Origin: Pseudomonas sp. UYIF39
GTDB taxonomy: Bacteria; Pseudomonadota; Gammaproteobacteria; Pseudomonadales; Pseudomonadaceae
Direction: 5' to 3'
Assembly: GCF_029963765.1 (NCBI RefSeq)
Contig: NZ_JALBYU010000027.1
Coordinates: 1 to 64,000, forward strand
Length of the DNA: 64,000 nt
Shown: in pieces, positions 51,601 through 61,489 of the stretch
How positions within the stretch are numbered: position 1 is the first letter of the stretch
How the letters are laid out: each line of letters starts with the position of its first letter
Position numbers and translations under genes: made by a program
The notes under the pieces: generated by a model
Told to the model about the DNA's origin: nothing
Database searches by the model: none
The model's input: only the letters and a program-made list of their open reading frames with translations

Positions 51601-54600
51601 GTTGAGTTGACGCAAAAGCACCTGGCTATGGGTCCAGGACAGGTCGAAGACGCGGTCGGCGAGGTGGCGGTCGCGGTATTTGTTGATGAGGTAAAGGCAG
51701 TCATCACGGCTGTCGGCGACACCGGTGACCAGGTCGATGGTGGCCTGTTGGCCGGGTTGCAGGGTAATCCTGCAACGAATCGCGATCACCGGATCGAGCA
51801 CCGGGCCTGCACTGCCTGACAAGCGCTGGCAATCGGCATCAAGGGCGGCAGGTGACACAAGGCTGCGTCCTCGGCCGATGAACCGGGCGCGATCGGTTTC
51901 ATACGAGATCGCATCGATGTCCACCCCGTGTGCCGCCAGCAAATGGCACATCCACGGCGTCCTTTCATCGCTGGCCCGGGGGCGGCGGCTACAGATAATG
52001 GCCTGAAGCGCAGGCAGTAATTCGGTCTGCACGAACAACTTGCTGAACGCCGGGTGCATCGCGTCGTTGACCGGGGTTGTCAGCACGACTTCGGCGTAGG
52101 TGGTGATCTCCAGTGTCTTGGCCGAAGACGCTCGGTTGGTGACATGCAGGCGGCGCAGTTCGATGTCGTCCTCAGGCGAGACAACAATCTCCAGGTGCGT
52201 GTCGAAATCCAGGTTGCGCGCACGGAACTCTGCACGGGAATCGCAGAAGATCGCCTCGTGGCTCTCGGGTTGATGCATCGTCGGTTGATGCGCAGCCGAC
52301 CAGACCGTGTTGCTCTGGACATCGCGCAGGTAGCAGAACATCCCCCAATTGTCCTGTGAGGTGTCCTCCTGCCAACGGGTGATCGCCATTTCATTACGAC
52401 GGCTGTAACCACCGCCGCCGCTGGTCAGCATGACGTGGTAGCGACCGTTGGAAAGCAACTGCACGGCCGGACGCTTGCGTCCTGGATCGGAGAACACCCG
52501 AAGCCCCGTATCCTGGCCTTGGCCGACATCGCCGAGTACCGGCGACTGTGCGGTTTGCAGGTACGGCGCGGCGGATTTCGGCACCCGCTCCTGTAGCAGC
52601 AGCAGGGCTGATCGCAGCGACGGGTCGGCCTCGAATCGCTGTTGCATGGGTTGATCGAGCAGTCGGCTGGTCAAGGCCAGCAAGCTCATGCCCTGGTGGT
52701 GAGCCATGAACGAGCGGACCACGACGAAGTGTTGGCCGCGGGGTAAGCGGGCCTCGGTGTAATCCACGGCTTCATACAGTCCGAAACGTCCAGCGGAGCC
52801 TTGCAAGGCGAGGCGTTGCAGGTTCTTGCAGGCCGCATCGGCATCGACCATCAACGCCAGGGCGCTGGCGTAGGGCGCTATCACAATGTCATTGCTCAGC
52901 CCGCGCTGGAGCCCCAGGGCCTGAACGCCGAAGGCGCGATATTGATAATTGAAGTGCGCGTCGACGGTGGAGTAACCCGACTCCGAAACACCCCAGGGAA
53001 TGCCCAGCCTGTTGCCCTGTTCGATCTGCACTGACACGGCGGCGCGGCAAGTCTGATCCAGCAGGCTGCCCTCGAAGTTGGGCATCACCAGCATGGGCAT
53101 CAGGTATTCGAACATCGAGCCGGACCAGGACAGCAACGTCGGTACGCCCGCGTTTTCACTCAGCAGCCTTCCCAGGGTGAACCAGGCGCGTTGGGGGATT
53201 TGTCCCTGAGCGATGGCCACGTAATTGGTCAGCCGCACCTCGGACGCCAGCAGGTCGTAGTAACCGGTGTCGAGCCTGCGCTCCTCGGCGTTGTAACCGA
53301 TGACAAACAGGTCACGCTGGTGGTCGTAAAGCAACGAGAAATCCATCTGCGCCAGCGACGTGGCCAATAACGCCAGACGCTTGAGGGTTTCCAGACGCTG
53401 CGCGGCGTCACTGCGGACCCGCTCGATTTCAGGGTGATGCTCGACGGCCCAGTCGGCGGGGTTCAGGCTGGCCAGTTGACGCAAGGTGCGAGGCGATTCA
53501 TTCGTGACCGAGGGGGCAGGGAGGCGATAACGCTGCAGTTCTTCTGTCCAGTCGATGCATTGACGGGTAAACGCTTCTCGCCAGTAGAGGCTTTCCTCGT
53601 CGGTGTCCGCTGGTTGGCTGGTGACCATGATGTGAGCCGTGTGCAGCAGGTCTGCCAGCGCCTCAGGGGTCGCAATTTGCGAGATCGGTTCAAGACCTTT
53701 TCTCAGTGGCAGGGCGTATTCATCCGCCCCCGAGGCGCGTTGGGAATCTGCAAGGATGTCCAGGGTATCGCGCAGGCCCTTGATCACGGCAGGGCCGAAC
53801 ATCGGAGCGTCTGCCAGCTGCGCAATGCCGGTGCTCAAGGTCAACAGCAGACCCGCCAGGTTGCCACTGTCGACGGTGGAGACGTAATGCGGACGCAGCG
53901 GCTCGAGGGTCTGCGTGTCGTACCAGTTATAGAAATGCTGCCGATAACGCTCCAGACCGTCCATGCTGTCCAGCGACGCCGTAAGCCGGGACAGCAGTCG
54001 TTCGGTGCTCAAGTAAGCGAAATCGTGAGCGGCCAGGTGGGCGAGCAGCGACATGCCCATATTGGTCGGCGAGGTGCGATGGGCAATGGCAGGCCTGGGG
54101 TCTTCCTGCACGTTGTCCGGTGGCAGCCAGTGATCCTCGGGCCCGACGTATTGATCGAAGAACGCCCAGGTCTTGCGCGCCAGCAACCGCAGGAAGCGCA
54201 AATCATCCGTCGACGGTGCGAACACCGACTGCTTGGGTGCCGAACTGAGCCACCAAGCGATCCAGGGGCCTACTAACCACGACAACAGCAGCGGACTGGC
54301 GATGGCCAGCGTCTGCGGATCCTTCACCAGCAGGGCCAGTGAGATCAGGGCCGACACCGGCTCGATCCACATCTGGCGATAGAGGCCGGGCAGCCGGTTT
54401 TCGGTGGTTCGCTCCACCTCGCGCGAGGGCTGCCATTGCAACAGCCGGCGTCTGCTGAAGCCGATTCGCCAGAGCGAGCGCAGGATGGCGTCAGCGCTGT
54501 AGAACATCTCGAAGGGCAGCCAGGCGAGCGTCAGACCAGCCCGGGCGAGGTCTTGTGCCAGATCACCCAGCAGCGCCCTGAGGTACTGCCCATAGGGCAC

Positions 54601-57249
54601 ATTAGCGGGGGGCTGCATCAGATCGGTCACCGCTCGCAGCAACGGTTGAATCACCATCAACCCGATGACAGTCAGGGTCCAGTTCATTGGCTGACTGCTG
54701 GCAAACCAGCCCCATGCGAACATTAGCAACAGCGCCAGCGGTTCCAGGCTGCGTCGCAGATTGTCCAGAATCTTCCAGCGTGCCATGACGCTCAGCCTGT
54801 TGCGCACCCACTTGCCGTCGGCATTGCGCGCCCAGGGCAATGTCCACGGCAGCAGTTGCCAGTCGCCGCGAACCCAGCGATGCCGTCGTTTGACATCGGC
54901 ACCGTAGTGCGAAGGGTATTGCTCGTAGACTTGCACGTCGCTGAGCAGGCCGGATCGTGCATAACACCCTTCGATCAGGTCGTGGCTGAGAATCTGGTTA
55001 TCCGGCAAGCAGCCTTCCAGGGCGCAGGTGAACGCGTCCACGTCGTAGATGCCCTTGCCGATGAAGGAACCTTGCTGGAACAGGTCCTGGTAAACGTCCG
55101 ATACCGTGCGAGTGTAGGGATCGACGCCGGCATCACTGCCAAACAGCCGGGCGTAGATCGAGCGCGTGGCGCTGGTCAAGCTGATGCCCACTCGCGGTTG
55201 CAACACCGCGTAGCCGGAAATGATCTGCTCACCGTCACTGTCGAACAACGGACGATTCAACGGGTGCATCATGGCCGCCACGCATTGGCGAGCGACATCG
55301 CGCGGCAGCAGGGTGTCGGTGTCCAGCGTGATCACGTAACGCACCCCGCGCAATGGCGTGATGTCGCCGACGATGGCGTTGAAGCGTTCCTCTCCATGGC
55401 CACGCAACAGGGCGTTGAGTTCAATCAGCTTGCCGCGTTTGCGCTCGTGGCCCATCCACACACGTTCGCTCGCATTCCAGCGACGCGGCCGATGCAGCAG
55501 AAAGAATCGGTCGCTGAATCCGTCCGCGTATTTTCTGTTGAGCAGGGTGATTGCACGGGAGGCTTGTGTGAGCAGCTCGGCATCTTGTGGCTGAGACTCT
55601 TCAGGCGCATCCAGAAAATCACTGAGCAACGCGAAATACAGGTTGCTGTCGCGGTTGGCGAGAAACCGCACTTCAAGACCTTCCACCAGTTCGTCCACGT
55701 CTGCCAGGCTGGCGATCAGCGTCGGGATCACCACCAGGCTTCGCGCGCCATCGGGAATACCGGTGGCAAAATCCATTTTCGGCAGCGTCGTCGGCAACAG
55801 ACTGAACGTCACCAACCAATTGATCAGGCTGATCGCCAGTCGGCTGGTCATGATCAGGCAGGGAATCGCCATCATCAGAAGCGCCGCATCGGGCATCCCG
55901 TCGCGCTGCGCGGAGGCCAGTAAAGGCCAGGCGAAGATGAGCGTCAGAACAGCCACCGGCGCCAGATAAAACATCAGCGGCGACTGCTGCAACAACCGTT
56001 TCCAGCGCTCATGAAGCGGCACCCTGGCATTGAGTCGTCGCTCCAGCGTCGGCAGCCCTGCGCTGATCAGGTAATACCCGACATGGCGCGCCAGCAGTTC
56101 GCAGGGGACTGAGGCGGTTCCGGCCGCGGCGAGATTGATCGCGGCGCGGGCGACCTGGATTTCCGAGTGCTGGGGGCTTCTTCGGGCAAGGCGTTCTATG
56201 ACATGCCGGTAGCTGTCGCGGGTACTGAAATCCATCGCCCGGTAAATTTCTGCCGGGTCTTCATTGAGAATCTGCTCGACATGACTCATCGACTCGACGA
56301 ACTCGCGCCAGTCCGTGGCGGACAGGAGGCGCAAACTGCCGATGCTGTTGCCAATCGACACCTGATCCGCTGCCTGTTGTTGCGCATCGAGTTGCACCTG
56401 GCGTTCGATGCTGGAGCCTGTCTCACTCAGCGTCTGCTCCATCCAGTGCAGCGCCAGGGCCAGCGCTGCGCTCTGACCCTGCAAGCGGCGGGTGAATTCG
56501 GCGACAAAGGCGGCGGTCATCGGCGGAGCGGAGCGGGCCATGTCGGCAACGGTCAGCACCACGTTTTTGATATCTCGTTCCGAGGTTTCGATCAGGTGTT
56601 CGGCCCAGTCATCGGCCAGATTGCGCTCGTCGGCGTTGGCCATGACCCTGGAGGCCACTCGCCGCAGGTTTTCGATCAACGCCAGACGCAGCATGATCGG
56701 TATCGCCCACAGTTCACCCAGCGCAAGCGGCATCACTGTCTGATAGGAAAAAATGAAGCGGCTCAGGCTTTCCTCATCGACTCGACCGTCGCCATGGGAG
56801 ATGGTCTCCAGCGCGATGTCATAGACGCGAGGCAGCCCCGCCGACGGGCCGTTGATCAGGCGTGGCAACTCACGGCTATAGCCTTTGGGCAGGTGCGTTC
56901 TGGCGGTGCGAATGTTTTCATCGATCAGATAGTAATTGTCCAGCAGCCATTCCGCTGCCGGCGTCACTCGTCGGCTGGACACTTGCGCGTTGGCCAGCGC
57001 CGTGCTGCTGCGTTTGAGCAACTCCTCGTTGTCATCGAGCCTGTGCAGCATCGAGTCCCGTGCGGACAGCGTGGTCAGGCGATGCTGCCCGGCCAAGGCG
57101 ATGCCGTGACTGGCCATCTGATCGGCGCTGAAAAGCTCCGAGCGCAATATGGGCTCGTATTTGAATCGGGGTGGAGGAAACAGACGGGTTCGCCAAAAAC
57201 CGGACGAGCGAGAAAATACCCTCTGTAGGCGTGTCCATATGCTGTTCAT
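48601..57249 (-). CDS. ndvB: Cyclic beta-1,2-glucan synthase (NdvB type)
   Basis: A giant inner-membrane enzyme of about 2,882 residues. The N-terminal third has a GT84 glycosyltransferase: ITLDTDTLLPRDV (DxD) at about residue 646 and RRHRWVRGDW (QxxRW-like) downstream, flanked by hydrophobic helices near residues 420-500 and 820-1000. The C-terminal half has GH94/glycoside-phosphorylase modules with GSGDWNDGMNRVG (acid Asp) at about residue 2546. NdvB polymerises UDP-glucose to cyclic beta-1,2-glucan, exported to the periplasm for osmotic adaptation and plant interaction. The ATG at 57249 (MNSIWTRLQR) was preferred to that at 57279. No NdvA exporter gene is adjacent. Confidence 0.92.
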   Translation of the reverse strand: MNSIWTRLQRVFSRSSGFWRTRLFPPPRFKYEPILRSELFSADQMASHGIALAGQHRLTTLSARDSMLHRLDDNEELLKRSSTALANAQVSSRRVTPAAEWLLDNYYLIDENIRTARTHLPKGYSRELPRLINGPSAGLPRVYDIALETISHGDGRVDEESLSRFIFSYQTVMPLALGELWAIPIMLRLALIENLRRVASRVMANADERNLADDWAEHLIETSERDIKNVVLTVADMARSAPPMTAAFVAEFTRRLQGQSAALALALHWMEQTLSETGSSIERQVQLDAQQQAADQVSIGNSIGSLRLLSATDWREFVESMSHVEQILNEDPAEIYRAMDFSTRDSYRHVIERLARRSPQHSEIQVARAAINLAAAGTASVPCELLARHVGYYLISAGLPTLERRLNARVPLHERWKRLLQQSPLMFYLAPVAVLTLIFAWPLLASAQRDGMPDAALLMMAIPCLIMTSRLAISLINWLVTFSLLPTTLPKMDFATGIPDGARSLVVIPTLIASLADVDELVEGLEVRFLANRDSNLYFALLSDFLDAPEESQPQDAELLTQASRAITLLNRKYADGFSDRFFLLHRPRRWNASERVWMGHERKRGKLIELNALLRGHGEERFNAIVGDITPLRGVRYVITLDTDTLLPRDVARQCVAAMMHPLNRPLFDSDGEQIISGYAVLQPRVGISLTSATRSIYARLFGSDAGVDPYTRTVSDVYQDLFQQGSFIGKGIYDVDAFTCALEGCLPDNQILSHDLIEGCYARSGLLSDVQVYEQYPSHYGADVKRRHRWVRGDWQLLPWTLPWARNADGKWVRNRLSVMARWKILDNLRRSLEPLALLLMFAWGWFASSQPMNWTLTVIGLMVIQPLLRAVTDLMQPPANVPYGQYLRALLGDLAQDLARAGLTLAWLPFEMFYSADAILRSLWRIGFSRRRLLQWQPSREVERTTENRLPGLYRQMWIEPVSALISLALLVKDPQTLAIASPLLLSWLVGPWIAWWLSSAPKQSVFAPSTDDLRFLRLLARKTWAFFDQYVGPEDHWLPPDNVQEDPRPAIAHRTSPTNMGMSLLAHLAAHDFAYLSTERLLSRLTASLDSMDGLERYRQHFYNWYDTQTLEPLRPHYVSTVDSGNLAGLLLTLSTGIAQLADAPMFGPAVIKGLRDTLDILADSQRASGADEYALPLRKGLEPISQIATPEALADLLHTAHIMVTSQPADTDEESLYWREAFTRQCIDWTEELQRYRLPAPSVTNESPRTLRQLASLNPADWAVEHHPEIERVRSDAAQRLETLKRLALLATSLAQMDFSLLYDHQRDLFVIGYNAEERRLDTGYYDLLASEVRLTNYVAIAQGQIPQRAWFTLGRLLSENAGVPTLLSWSGSMFEYLMPMLVMPNFEGSLLDQTCRAAVSVQIEQGNRLGIPWGVSESGYSTVDAHFNYQYRAFGVQALGLQRGLSNDIVIAPYASALALMVDADAACKNLQRLALQGSAGRFGLYEAVDYTEARLPRGQHFVVVRSFMAHHQGMSLLALTSRLLDQPMQQRFEADPSLRSALLLLQERVPKSAAPYLQTAQSPVLGDVGQGQDTGLRVFSDPGRKRPAVQLLSNGRYHVMLTSGGGGYSRRNEMAITRWQEDTSQDNWGMFCYLRDVQSNTVWSAAHQPTMHQPESHEAIFCDSRAEFRARNLDFDTHLEIVVSPEDDIELRRLHVTNRASSAKTLEITTYAEVVLTTPVNDAMHPAFSKLFVQTELLPALQAIICSRRPRASDERTPWMCHLLAAHGVDIDAISYETDRARFIGRGRSLVSPAALDADCQRLSGSAGPVLDPVIAIRCRITLQPGQQATIDLVTGVADSRDDCLYLINKYRDRHLADRVFDLSWTHSQVLLRQLNASLSDARLFEQMASSLLYANASMRANHAVLIANRRNQPGLWGQAISGDLPIVLLQIQSLDNIALVQQLIQAHAYWRQKGLVVDLLIWNEDQAGYRQQLQDAILGLITSGSEATLLDRPGGIFVRPAQQMSNEDRVLFLSVARLVLSEDLGSLAEQIHRRKVSPVHAPFVATRHFQARPASVRPNRPFLLLSNEYGGFSADGGEYIITGLAPDPTPAPWVNVIANAHLGTVVSEAGSAYTWAENAHEFRLTPWHNDPVTDRSGEAIYLRDEETGHFWSAAPQPCPGQGPYQTRHGFGYSVFEHEEDGIYSELWIYVALDAPIKFSRLVLSNRSGRRRSLSVTGYVEWVLGDLRSKSAMHVVTQSDPASGAFFARNAYSVEFSERVAFFDTDTIDHGVSGDRTEFIGRNGTLASPAAMQHAGLSGRMGGGLDPCAALQVSIELGEGDTREVILRLGAASSSNAATQLVQRYRGSLVAAEELHKVREHWRSLLGAIRIETGAPEVDVMVNGWLMYQVIACRFQARSGYYQSGGAIGFRDQLQDSMAMIHADPAAVRAHLLLCAGHQYVEGDVQHWWHPPMNRGVRTACSDDFLWLVTATNRYVEMTADVGVLEEVAGYLEGRQLVAGEESYYDLPGVSPLRESLYQHCVRAIEHSLRRGHHGLPLMGSGDWNDGMNRVGHLGAGESVWLGFFSYQVLEQFAVTARLHGDHAFAKRCSDSAVTLQRNLDKTAWDGAWYRRAWFDDGQMLGSASNEECRIDSIAQSWSVLSGAGSAVRQIKAMQSLDEHLIKHDIRAVLLLDPPFDKGTLDPGYIKGYVPGVRENGGQYTHAAVWAGMAFALLGEAGKAWELLNLINPAAPANNAQIDTYKVEPYVMAADVYGAAPHAGRGGWTWYTGSAGWMYRLIVESLLGVQRSGRTLRIEPLIPADWPGFILHYRFGKTLYHFDVRQGSSTFTSMTLDGQPLSDAALTLDDGGLEHWVRVDCRARSPRPQALEFEHAADE

Positions 57250-58043
57250 AAGGTCCTGAGCCTGAAACGCATCATACAATTGCGTGCATTTTTATAGGTG
57301 CGCCAACGCATTGCGCCAGCACCGAGCAGCGCTTGGTGGACGTAGCTTTTCAACTTGAGTGTGGAGACTTGGAGGGCTGTTCGTCTGTTCGCTGGCGAAC
57401 ATAACCATCGCTCCTTGGATGCGGTCCACATTGCAGGCGGCATTGCTCGGACGCGGGGCGGGATTTATCCAGTCTCTCCGCGTTTTGTCGACCCCGCATT
57501 GGCGGCTAGTGAACCGCAGGGCTCATTTTTGGCTTTGCCGGCCTGATACGGCTATCAGCGCAGGCGGAGTAATTCATCCGTAACGGTGTTCGATGGAGAT
57601 GAACTACCTCCTGCATCCGCACTCAACCGCCCGACGGACAACTGTTCTTCGATGGCGGTGAGGCCCGCCTATGGCAAAAACATGGCATCTATCGACAACT
57701 TTAGAATTGAGTCACCCAAGCATTTATTGGAACTGGACGCCACCACAGTGGGAATGTTGACGCTAGTATCATTTAAATGTGTGTCAGGATCCGATTGGGA
57801 AGTTGCGACCGAAACGGCATGTTGCCTATGAACGTTGAGACGCCTTTATAAATCTCCCAACAGGGGCCGGTCTTGATGATGCCGTCTGATGACTGAGCAA
57901 TTTAATTGACTGCTTTTGGCCGATTATTGCCCTTGACGAGAGGCAGAAAACGGCCAAAAGCGGACGGTCATACCCACCACCTGTTTGAGCCAGGAATGTC
58001 TTCAATAAGACACAAAAGGAAACTCTCACTTAGGCTGCATGGG
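57250..58043. other. Intergenic region without a convincing gene
   Basis: Several short open frames lie here (for example 57586-57831), but none has a family match that I recognise. Its content appears degraded. An inverted repeat at 57912-57961 is listed separately. Confidence 0.5.
57912..57961. repeat. Intergenic inverted repeat
   Basis: GCTTTTGGCCG and CGGCCAAAAGC form an 11-base perfect stem with a 28-base loop, and the loop holds GGCAGAAAACG. The unit resembles a short repeat commonly seen between Pseudomonas genes, by my recollection. Confidence 0.6.
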
Positions 58044-58907
58044 CTAAGAATGGGAGAAAAACAACTCCAGTTCTTTCGCTAGCTCGTAGGGAGCTTCTTC
58101 TGCCATGTGATGCCCGCTATCAATCGCTGCGCCAGTAACAGCCAGCGCCGCCCATGGCTGCCACACCGCTGTTACATCGCCATAGAGCTCCCGCAGGTCA
58201 TCCTTTCCAGACCAGACCACATGCACCGGGCATTGAAGTTTGCGCCCGGCTTTTTTGTCTTCCCGATCATGAAGGTGGTCGAGCTGGATGCCAGCGCGAT
58301 AATCTCCGAGCATCCCTTTGACCGTTTCGGGATCATGGATCGCAGCTAGGAAATCTTCATAGTTCTCGTCGCCCATGGACTCCTTCGATCCTCCGTACCA
58401 GGCCTTAGGGTCTGCAAGGATCGCACGCTCTGGTTTGCCGTGCTGTGCGAAGAAAAACCAATGCCACCAATGTTCTGCGAACTGTGCATCACACCGCTCC
58501 AATGCTTCCAGGATCGGCACCCCATCAAGCATCGCTAGCTTTATGACTCTAGAGGGATGATCCATGGCAGCCCGAAAGGCTGTATAGCTTCCCCGGTCAT
58601 GACCGGCCAAATGAAATTTATTGAACCCAAGGCAATCCATGAGTGCGATGCAATCGCGAGCTTTGGCTCTCTTCGAAGAAGCTTCATAGTCGAAGGGACT
58701 AGCTGGTTTGCTTGATTTGCCGAAGCCCCTTAGATCGGGGCATACCACTGTAAAGGATCGAGCAAGGAGCGGCGCAACCTTATGCCAGGTCGTATGCGTG
58801 CGAGGGTGACCGTGAAGCAAAAGCAAAGGTGGGCCGGAACCACCATATCTCACCCGAAGCGTTGCTTCCGGCAACTCAATCATTTCCAACTTGAAGTTTT
58901 CGAACAT
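58044..58907 (-). CDS. Alpha/beta hydrolase, haloacetate dehalogenase-like
   Basis: A 287-residue alpha/beta hydrolase. LLLHGHPRTHTTWHKVAPLL is the oxyanion region, LAGHDRGSYTAFRAAMDHP carries the nucleophile Asp in HDRG rather than Ser, and HWWHWFFFAQ matches the halide-binding cap of fluoroacetate/haloacetate dehalogenases. DSGHHMAEEAP supplies the catalytic His. The nucleophile Asp fits carbon-halogen cleavage, or epoxide hydrolysis. It is a single-gene unit. Confidence 0.87.
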   Translation of the reverse strand: MFENFKLEMIELPEATLRVRYGGSGPPLLLLHGHPRTHTTWHKVAPLLARSFTVVCPDLRGFGKSSKPASPFDYEASSKRAKARDCIALMDCLGFNKFHLAGHDRGSYTAFRAAMDHPSRVIKLAMLDGVPILEALERCDAQFAEHWWHWFFFAQHGKPERAILADPKAWYGGSKESMGDENYEDFLAAIHDPETVKGMLGDYRAGIQLDHLHDREDKKAGRKLQCPVHVVWSGKDDLRELYGDVTAVWQPWAALAVTGAAIDSGHHMAEEAPYELAKELELFFSHS

Positions 58908-59346
58908 TCTGCTGTTCCTGCTGAAGGCCGAGGGCTTCGCGTCGAAGGCGAGTACAGCATTAGGAGCCTACGCGCGTTGTACGCAAGCTGCCTTCGAGGG
59001 TATCGCTCGCCGATCAGGGTCAACGTTTGGCCGGGTGTCAACGGTTCATTAAAATAGCAGCGTAGTCGAACGACTCCATTTTCGAGCAGAGTCAGCTTTT
59101 GTAGGCGTAGGTAAAATCATAGCTGGCGACGGGTGAGTATTGGTAAGAGATCGAGCACATATCATTGTCCGCTCTGGGTCCAGGCTGTGTGAAAACGCGC
59201 TAAATACCTCGAAAACTGAGAGTCGCGAGGGTTGCCTATGGAATCAGCGGGCGGAAGCGCGAATTAGCTTAGTCAGTGACATAGTCGTTCGTAATGCCGT
59301 TTTGGGCGCGTCCGCGCCCCAAACGGCTTCTAACTGGCGGGCCAAG

Positions 59347-60791
59347 CGGCTGGGTTCACGCCCTGATCGCCTCAAGCAGTCCTGCGATGCCGAAGATGCT
59401 CATCATTCGTTTGAGGTTGTAGGCGAGCACATGAAGGCTCATCTCAGTGCTCACCCTCGGCAGGGTTTTGGTCAGGAAGTGGGTACTTCCCATCCAGTAC
59501 TTGAGCGTTCCGAAAGGATGTTCAACAGTCTGTCGACGAACCCTCATCATCGCTGGATCATGTTCTAGCCGAACCTGCATCGCGTCGACTACAGCCTCAT
59601 GTTCCTAGCGCTTCACACGGCGCTCCTTACCCGTCGTACATTGCTTTTGCATTGAGCAGGACGGGCAGCCCGAGAAGTAGTAACAATGCAATAACATGCC
59701 GTCTTCCATTGACGAATGCCGCCTGGTTAGTAACTGCCTCGCAGGGCATCGATACTCGTCCGACGCCGCAAGATAGATGAAGTCCTGCTTACCAAATCGG
59801 CCTTCGGCTTTGCTGCCAGATGTGAGGGGTTTCGGTACGAAGGTAGTGATGCCGGCTTGCTCGCAAGCAAGGATTTCAGACCTTTGTAATAGCCTCGGTC
59901 GGCCACCACCGTTAGAGATTCAGCCTCGATTTCTTCACGCGCTTGGTTCGCCATATTGCTCAGTTGCCCACGATCATTACCAACGTTGGTCACCTCATGG
60001 GCAACGATCAGATGGTGTTTGTCGTCGACAGCTGTTTGTACGTTGTAGCCAACCGTTCCGGTGCCTCGGCCGCTCGTAGCCATTAAGCGTGCATCTGGGT
60101 CTGTGAGGGAGATCTGCTGGTCTGGACTTTCGTGGAGCTGCGCCTCGATGTCCTTAAGTTTCTGCATCTGCTTTTTCAGTGTTTCTATCTTTTCTTTAAG
60201 CCGCTCTGCTTTGGCCTCGGCCACTTCGGGCGTTGCCCGATCCGCCGAATCCATCGCCGCCAGATATCGATCAATGCTCTGCTCGATCTGCTGCATGCGT
60301 GCCTTCACCTTGCCCTGAGTGAAGTTGCGGTCGCGATTATTGACGGCTTTGAATTTGCTGCCGTCGATGGCGATGATCGATTGGGAGAAGAGATTGAGGT
60401 TGCGACAAAGAACTACGAACTGGCGGCATACGCTGCGAATGGCTTTGCCGTTGTCTTTGCGAAAGTCGGCAATGGTTTTGAAGTCCGGAGCCAAACGCCC
60501 CGTTAGCCACATTAACTCGACGTTGCGCTCGGCCTCACGCTCAAGCCGGTGGCTGGACTGAATCCGATTGAGATAGCCGTAGATATAGATCTTTAGCAAG
60601 ACCGCTGGATGATAGGCCGGACGACCCGTTGCAGCAGGATCAACACCTTCAAACCCAAGTGCCCCCAAGTCGAGTTCATCGACGAAAACGTCGACCACTC
60701 GGACTGGATTTTCTTCGGTTACGTAATCGTCCAGGCACTCCGGCAGCAGAGTCACTTGCGTCCGGGCCTCGCCTTCAATGAATCGCTTCAT
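59347..60791 (-). pseudogene. IS1182 family transposase, frameshifted with a nonsense codon
   Basis: The N-terminal 310 residues (MKRFIEGEARTQVTLLPECL, RPAYHPAVLLKIYIYGYLNR, LTGRLAPDFKTIADFRKDNG) are intact. Then a one-base loss near 59883 moves the rest to another frame: ILACEQAGITTFVPKPLTSG and so on. Within that frame a TAG stands at the Trp expected in VKRWEHEAVVDAM (near 59609). The C-terminus, VRRQTVEHPFGTLKYWMGST, is present at 59356-59580. Restored, the protein would be about 480 residues. Two independent lesions show long inactivity. Confidence 0.85.
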
Positions 60792-60866
60792 GATCGCCCC
60801 CCGATACGATCTAGACGATCAGAAGCTTAGATCATCCTCGCTGTATTTCGGCTTTTGGCCTTAAAG

Positions 60867-61328
60867 CTAAGCTCGCTTTTCATCTGGATTGAGGACATTG
60901 CCGGTGGGGATTGGACAGAAATTGGCGAGCTGGGGAACAATGGATTTACCCATGCAATTGACTGCCGCAAAGTATTTACGGCCGCTTGAATGGGACAACC
61001 TTGCATGACATTCGCAACAATACTCGTCGTGGTATTGGCCATCAGGTTTGAAAAATAGTTTGGCCTCGTTGAGGTCGGTTATTAAAAATCCTTCAGATTT
61101 CAAAATTTGTTCAAAACGATCACGTAATGAAGAGAGGGCGGTGGGAAGATGGGGATGACTGCGAAGCTCCTTCGGGTATGGGGTCGCACTCAGTAGATCC
61201 ACCGTCGCGATAGGCTCCCCGGTTACTTTGAGCGCTTGCAACAGATGTGGGTGTACGTACGACAGACCGCTGGCAGCGTGATGCGCAATACTTTGACAGA
61301 CACTACTGAGGCGGCGAAGGGAAGGCAT
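60867..61328 (-). CDS. Hypothetical protein between the IS1182 ends
   Basis: A 153-residue soluble protein starting MPSLRRLSSVCQSIAHHAAS. It has SGLSYVHPHLLQAL, a central LSSLRDRFEQILKSEGFLIT and a Cys-rich DEYCCECHARLSHSSGRKYF segment that might bind zinc. I recall similar conserved hypothetical proteins of about 150 residues in pseudomonads, without function. It lies inside the terminal inverted repeats of the IS1182 element, on the same strand as the transposase. It could be a passenger or a resident gene enclosed by chance. Confidence 0.6.
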   Translation of the reverse strand: MPSLRRLSSVCQSIAHHAASGLSYVHPHLLQALKVTGEPIATVDLLSATPYPKELRSHPHLPTALSSLRDRFEQILKSEGFLITDLNEAKLFFKPDGQYHDEYCCECHARLSHSSGRKYFAAVNCMGKSIVPQLANFCPIPTGNVLNPDEKRA

Positions 61329-61489
61329 TCATTCTTCCTGATTTGGTTTGCGAGCTGCGTCGAGCTGCTGGATTCCTAGAGACCATATGGTGCCTCAAAA
61401 CCTGGACAAATGCCCCCATGGCCGAATCGTTATAAAAATGTGTTTTCACACAGCCTGGACCCAAAGCGGACATCGGCGGGACATTCCGA

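Larger units (their letters stand above)
59166..61472. mobile_element. IS1182-family element, inactivated
   Basis: Inverted repeats of about 31 bases with one mismatch bound 59166-59196 and 61442-61472; both contain GGGTCCAGGCTGTGTGAAAA. The transposase gene between them is broken by a frameshift and a nonsense codon. The distance between the ends (2.3 kb) exceeds what the transposase needs (about 1.6-1.7 kb), because a 153-codon hypothetical gene lies between the transposase and the right end. No target duplication is obvious. Confidence 0.75.

Noticed and set aside
52801..54276. Long open frames on the plus strand within the glucan synthase gene
   Set aside because: They are antisense frames produced by high-GC codon use in the synthase gene.
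57586..57831. An 81-codon open frame on the plus strand
   Set aside because: No similarity that I recognise and a composition unlike its neighbours; it probably arises from degraded sequence.
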